Below are positions 13,448-15,065 of a stretch of 15,065 bases of DNA, in pieces. The notes beneath the pieces are model-generated. The model saw only the letters and a program-made list of their open reading frames with translations, did not search any database and was not told where the DNA came from. Each line of letters begins with the position of its first letter. Positions within the stretch are counted from its first letter, which is position 1. Position numbers and translations under genes: made by a program. Source of the DNA: an uncultured Clostridia bacterium (GTDB lineage Bacteria; Bacillota; Clostridia; Christensenellales; CAG-917); assembly GCA_947589635.1 (NCBI GenBank), contig CANQCC010000021.1, forward strand, positions 1-15,065, written 5' to 3'.

Positions 13448-13942
13448 TCAATCCTCAAAAGCGTCGAACATTCCGCCTACTACCCTGCTCGCCACGGAGG
13501 ATCCATAGCCCTTCTGAATGAGGTGCGCATAGACCTTGCCCGCGCCGCTCTTGTCGATCATCTTCTTTTGAGAGGCATATTTTGTCGCTTCCGCGCGGCA
13601 CTTTTCAAGCTCCCTGTCGTCGTCGATGGCGTCCTCTATCAGGTTGTCCGCAAGGCGCTTGTCTATCCCCTTTTCGACGGTCAGCTTGTAGGCGAGCTTT
13701 TTCTTGCCGAGGCGATCGGCATAAAAGGACAAAAACGTGCGGACGTACTCCTCATCGTCGATATATCTGTATCCCTTTGCGCGCTCAACGGCGTACTCTA
13801 CCTCGTTTTTATGATAGCCCTTGTCGTACAATTTTTGCTTACATTCCTTTTCGGAGCGCGGCGAAGCGGACAAATATTTAAGCAACGCCTCGTATGCCTT
13901 GCCCGCCCTTTCCATGTCGAGTTCATAGTGTTTTTCTTCCAC
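13448..13942 (-). CDS. recX: RecX family regulatory protein
   Basis: 164 residues, at the short end of the family, all helical. RecX binds RecA filaments and restrains recombination and SOS activity in the cytosol. The family pattern is visible: LLKYLSASPRSEKECKQKL (21-39) as the first three-helix repeat, then AKGYRYIDDEEYVRTFL (55-71), the conserved GYIDD-type motif, and DRLGKKKLAYKL (77-88) as the second repeat. The C-terminal repeat is shorter. The start is GTG 13942, with GGAGG eight bases upstream. It lies 60 nt after yigZ in the same direction. It is not next to recA here, which is common in Bacillota. Confidence 0.88.
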   Translation of the reverse strand: MEEKHYELDMERAGKAYEALLKYLSASPRSEKECKQKLYDKGYHKNEVEYAVERAKGYRYIDDEEYVRTFLSFYADRLGKKKLAYKLTVEKGIDKRLADNLIEDAIDDDRELEKCRAEATKYASQKKMIDKSGAGKVYAHLIQKGYGSSVASRVVGGMFDAFED

Positions 13943-13980
13943 TTTCCGCGCCTCCGTGCCGAAAAAGTTTTTACACTGAC

Positions 13981-14001
13981 AAAGTGCAATATCCGCACTT
14001 T
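13981..14001 (-). terminator. Small hairpin between yigZ and recX
   Basis: AAAGTGC / GCACTTT form a 7 bp stem with a 7 nt loop, beginning one base after the yigZ stop. Only a weak T-poor tail follows (GTCAGTGTAAAAAC), so it is more likely an attenuating or 3'-end-stabilising hairpin than a full terminator. Confidence 0.3.
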
Positions 14002-14002
14002 A

Positions 14003-14629
<627 letters not shown>

Positions 14630-14630
14630 T

Positions 14631-15065
14631 TTACTCTACGGTAACTTTATAGAAGTTTTTCTTGCCCTTTTGCAGCACGAATCCTCTCTCAAGCTGCTCG
14701 TCGGTGAGGGTCGCCGCGATGTCGGTTATCTTTTTGCCGTCCACGGATATTCCCCCTCCCAAAATAAGTCGTTTAGCCTCGCCCTTGGAGGGGACTTTGG
14801 CGACGTGCACAAGCGCTTCCGCAACCTGAGTCATGCCTGCGGGGATCGTAGCGGAGGGCATATTGTCCGCGTCTCCCGAAAACGCCGCGCGCGCCTTGTT
14901 AAGTGCGATATCCGCCTCTTCTTTGCCGTGCACAAGCGCGGTAAGTTCGTACGCGAGGCGCTCCTTTGCCCTGTTCATGCGCTCGTCGTTGTATTTTGTA
15001 AGCTCCGCGATCTCGTCAAGAGGCAGGAAGGTCAAAAATCTGAACACCTTTTCGACGTCCGCGTC
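14631..15065 (-). CDS. tyrS: Tyrosyl-tRNA synthetase, C-terminal part (cut by window edge)
   Basis: The frame runs to the right edge and shows the last 144 residues. DADVEKVFRFLTFLPLDEI at the visible start matches the TyrS region following the KMSKS catalytic core, which lies outside the window. The NDERMNRAKERLAYELTALV helix follows. The last 65-70 residues contain the S4 tRNA-binding domain (VPSKGEAKRLILGGGISVDG), typical of bacterial TyrS. The enzyme charges tRNA-Tyr. The start and any T-box leader are outside the window. Confidence 0.93.
   Translation of the reverse strand, partial: DADVEKVFRFLTFLPLDEIAELTKYNDERMNRAKERLAYELTALVHGKEEADIALNKARAAFSGDADNMPSATIPAGMTQVAEALVHVAKVPSKGEAKRLILGGGISVDGKKITDIAATLTDEQLERGFVLQKGKKNFYKVTVE

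Overview
The window looks like chromosomal DNA from an anaerobic, low-GC-lineage bacterium of the Bacillota (Clostridia-like). Supporting this are strong AAGGAGG-type ribosome binding sites, consensus TTGACA/TATAAT-like promoters, AT-rich intergenic DNA around GC-richer genes, a fermentative AdhE, and a large surface lipoprotein with a Flg_new/InlB-type repeat. A gut relative of the Christensenellales is my guess from the style of the lipoprotein; no rRNA is present to confirm it. No mobile element, CRISPR array, tRNA or rRNA was seen.

Layout. The only plus-strand gene (left edge to 2230) is the 3' part of a membrane-anchored beta-propeller/SH3-like surface protein. It converges on an 828-residue surface lipoprotein (5122-2636, minus). 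Between the two lie a terminator for each gene and a degenerate array of about 27-34 nt repeats. The lipoprotein has a roughly 350 nt leader with a consensus promoter and two possible small ORFs. All other genes are on the minus strand. In transcription order they are: tyrS (cut by the right edge), yigZ and recX, tightly packed (15065-13448); a GPH/MelB-type sugar:cation symporter broken by one frameshift (13139-11323); a MarR regulator coupled to an M28-type membrane protein that has lost metal ligands (11179-9374); and adhE coupled to an APH-fold kinase (9032-5669), with its own promoter and terminator.

How it works together. The tyrS-yigZ-recX block is housekeeping: translation, a conserved IMPACT-family protein and RecA modulation. 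The transporter-MarR-M28 stretch looks like a regulated membrane module. Both membrane proteins carry long acidic C-terminal tails, and the transporter promoter has palindromes on both sides. adhE supplies the NADH-consuming acetyl-CoA to ethanol route, and its translationally coupled kinase is the least expected partner. The two surface proteins at the left are large beta-rich extracytoplasmic proteins of unknown ligand. Nothing here is a clearly new defence or mobile system. The better leads are the ligand-depleted M28 membrane protein, the adhE-kinase pair, the modular lipoprotein with its long leader, and the repeat array.
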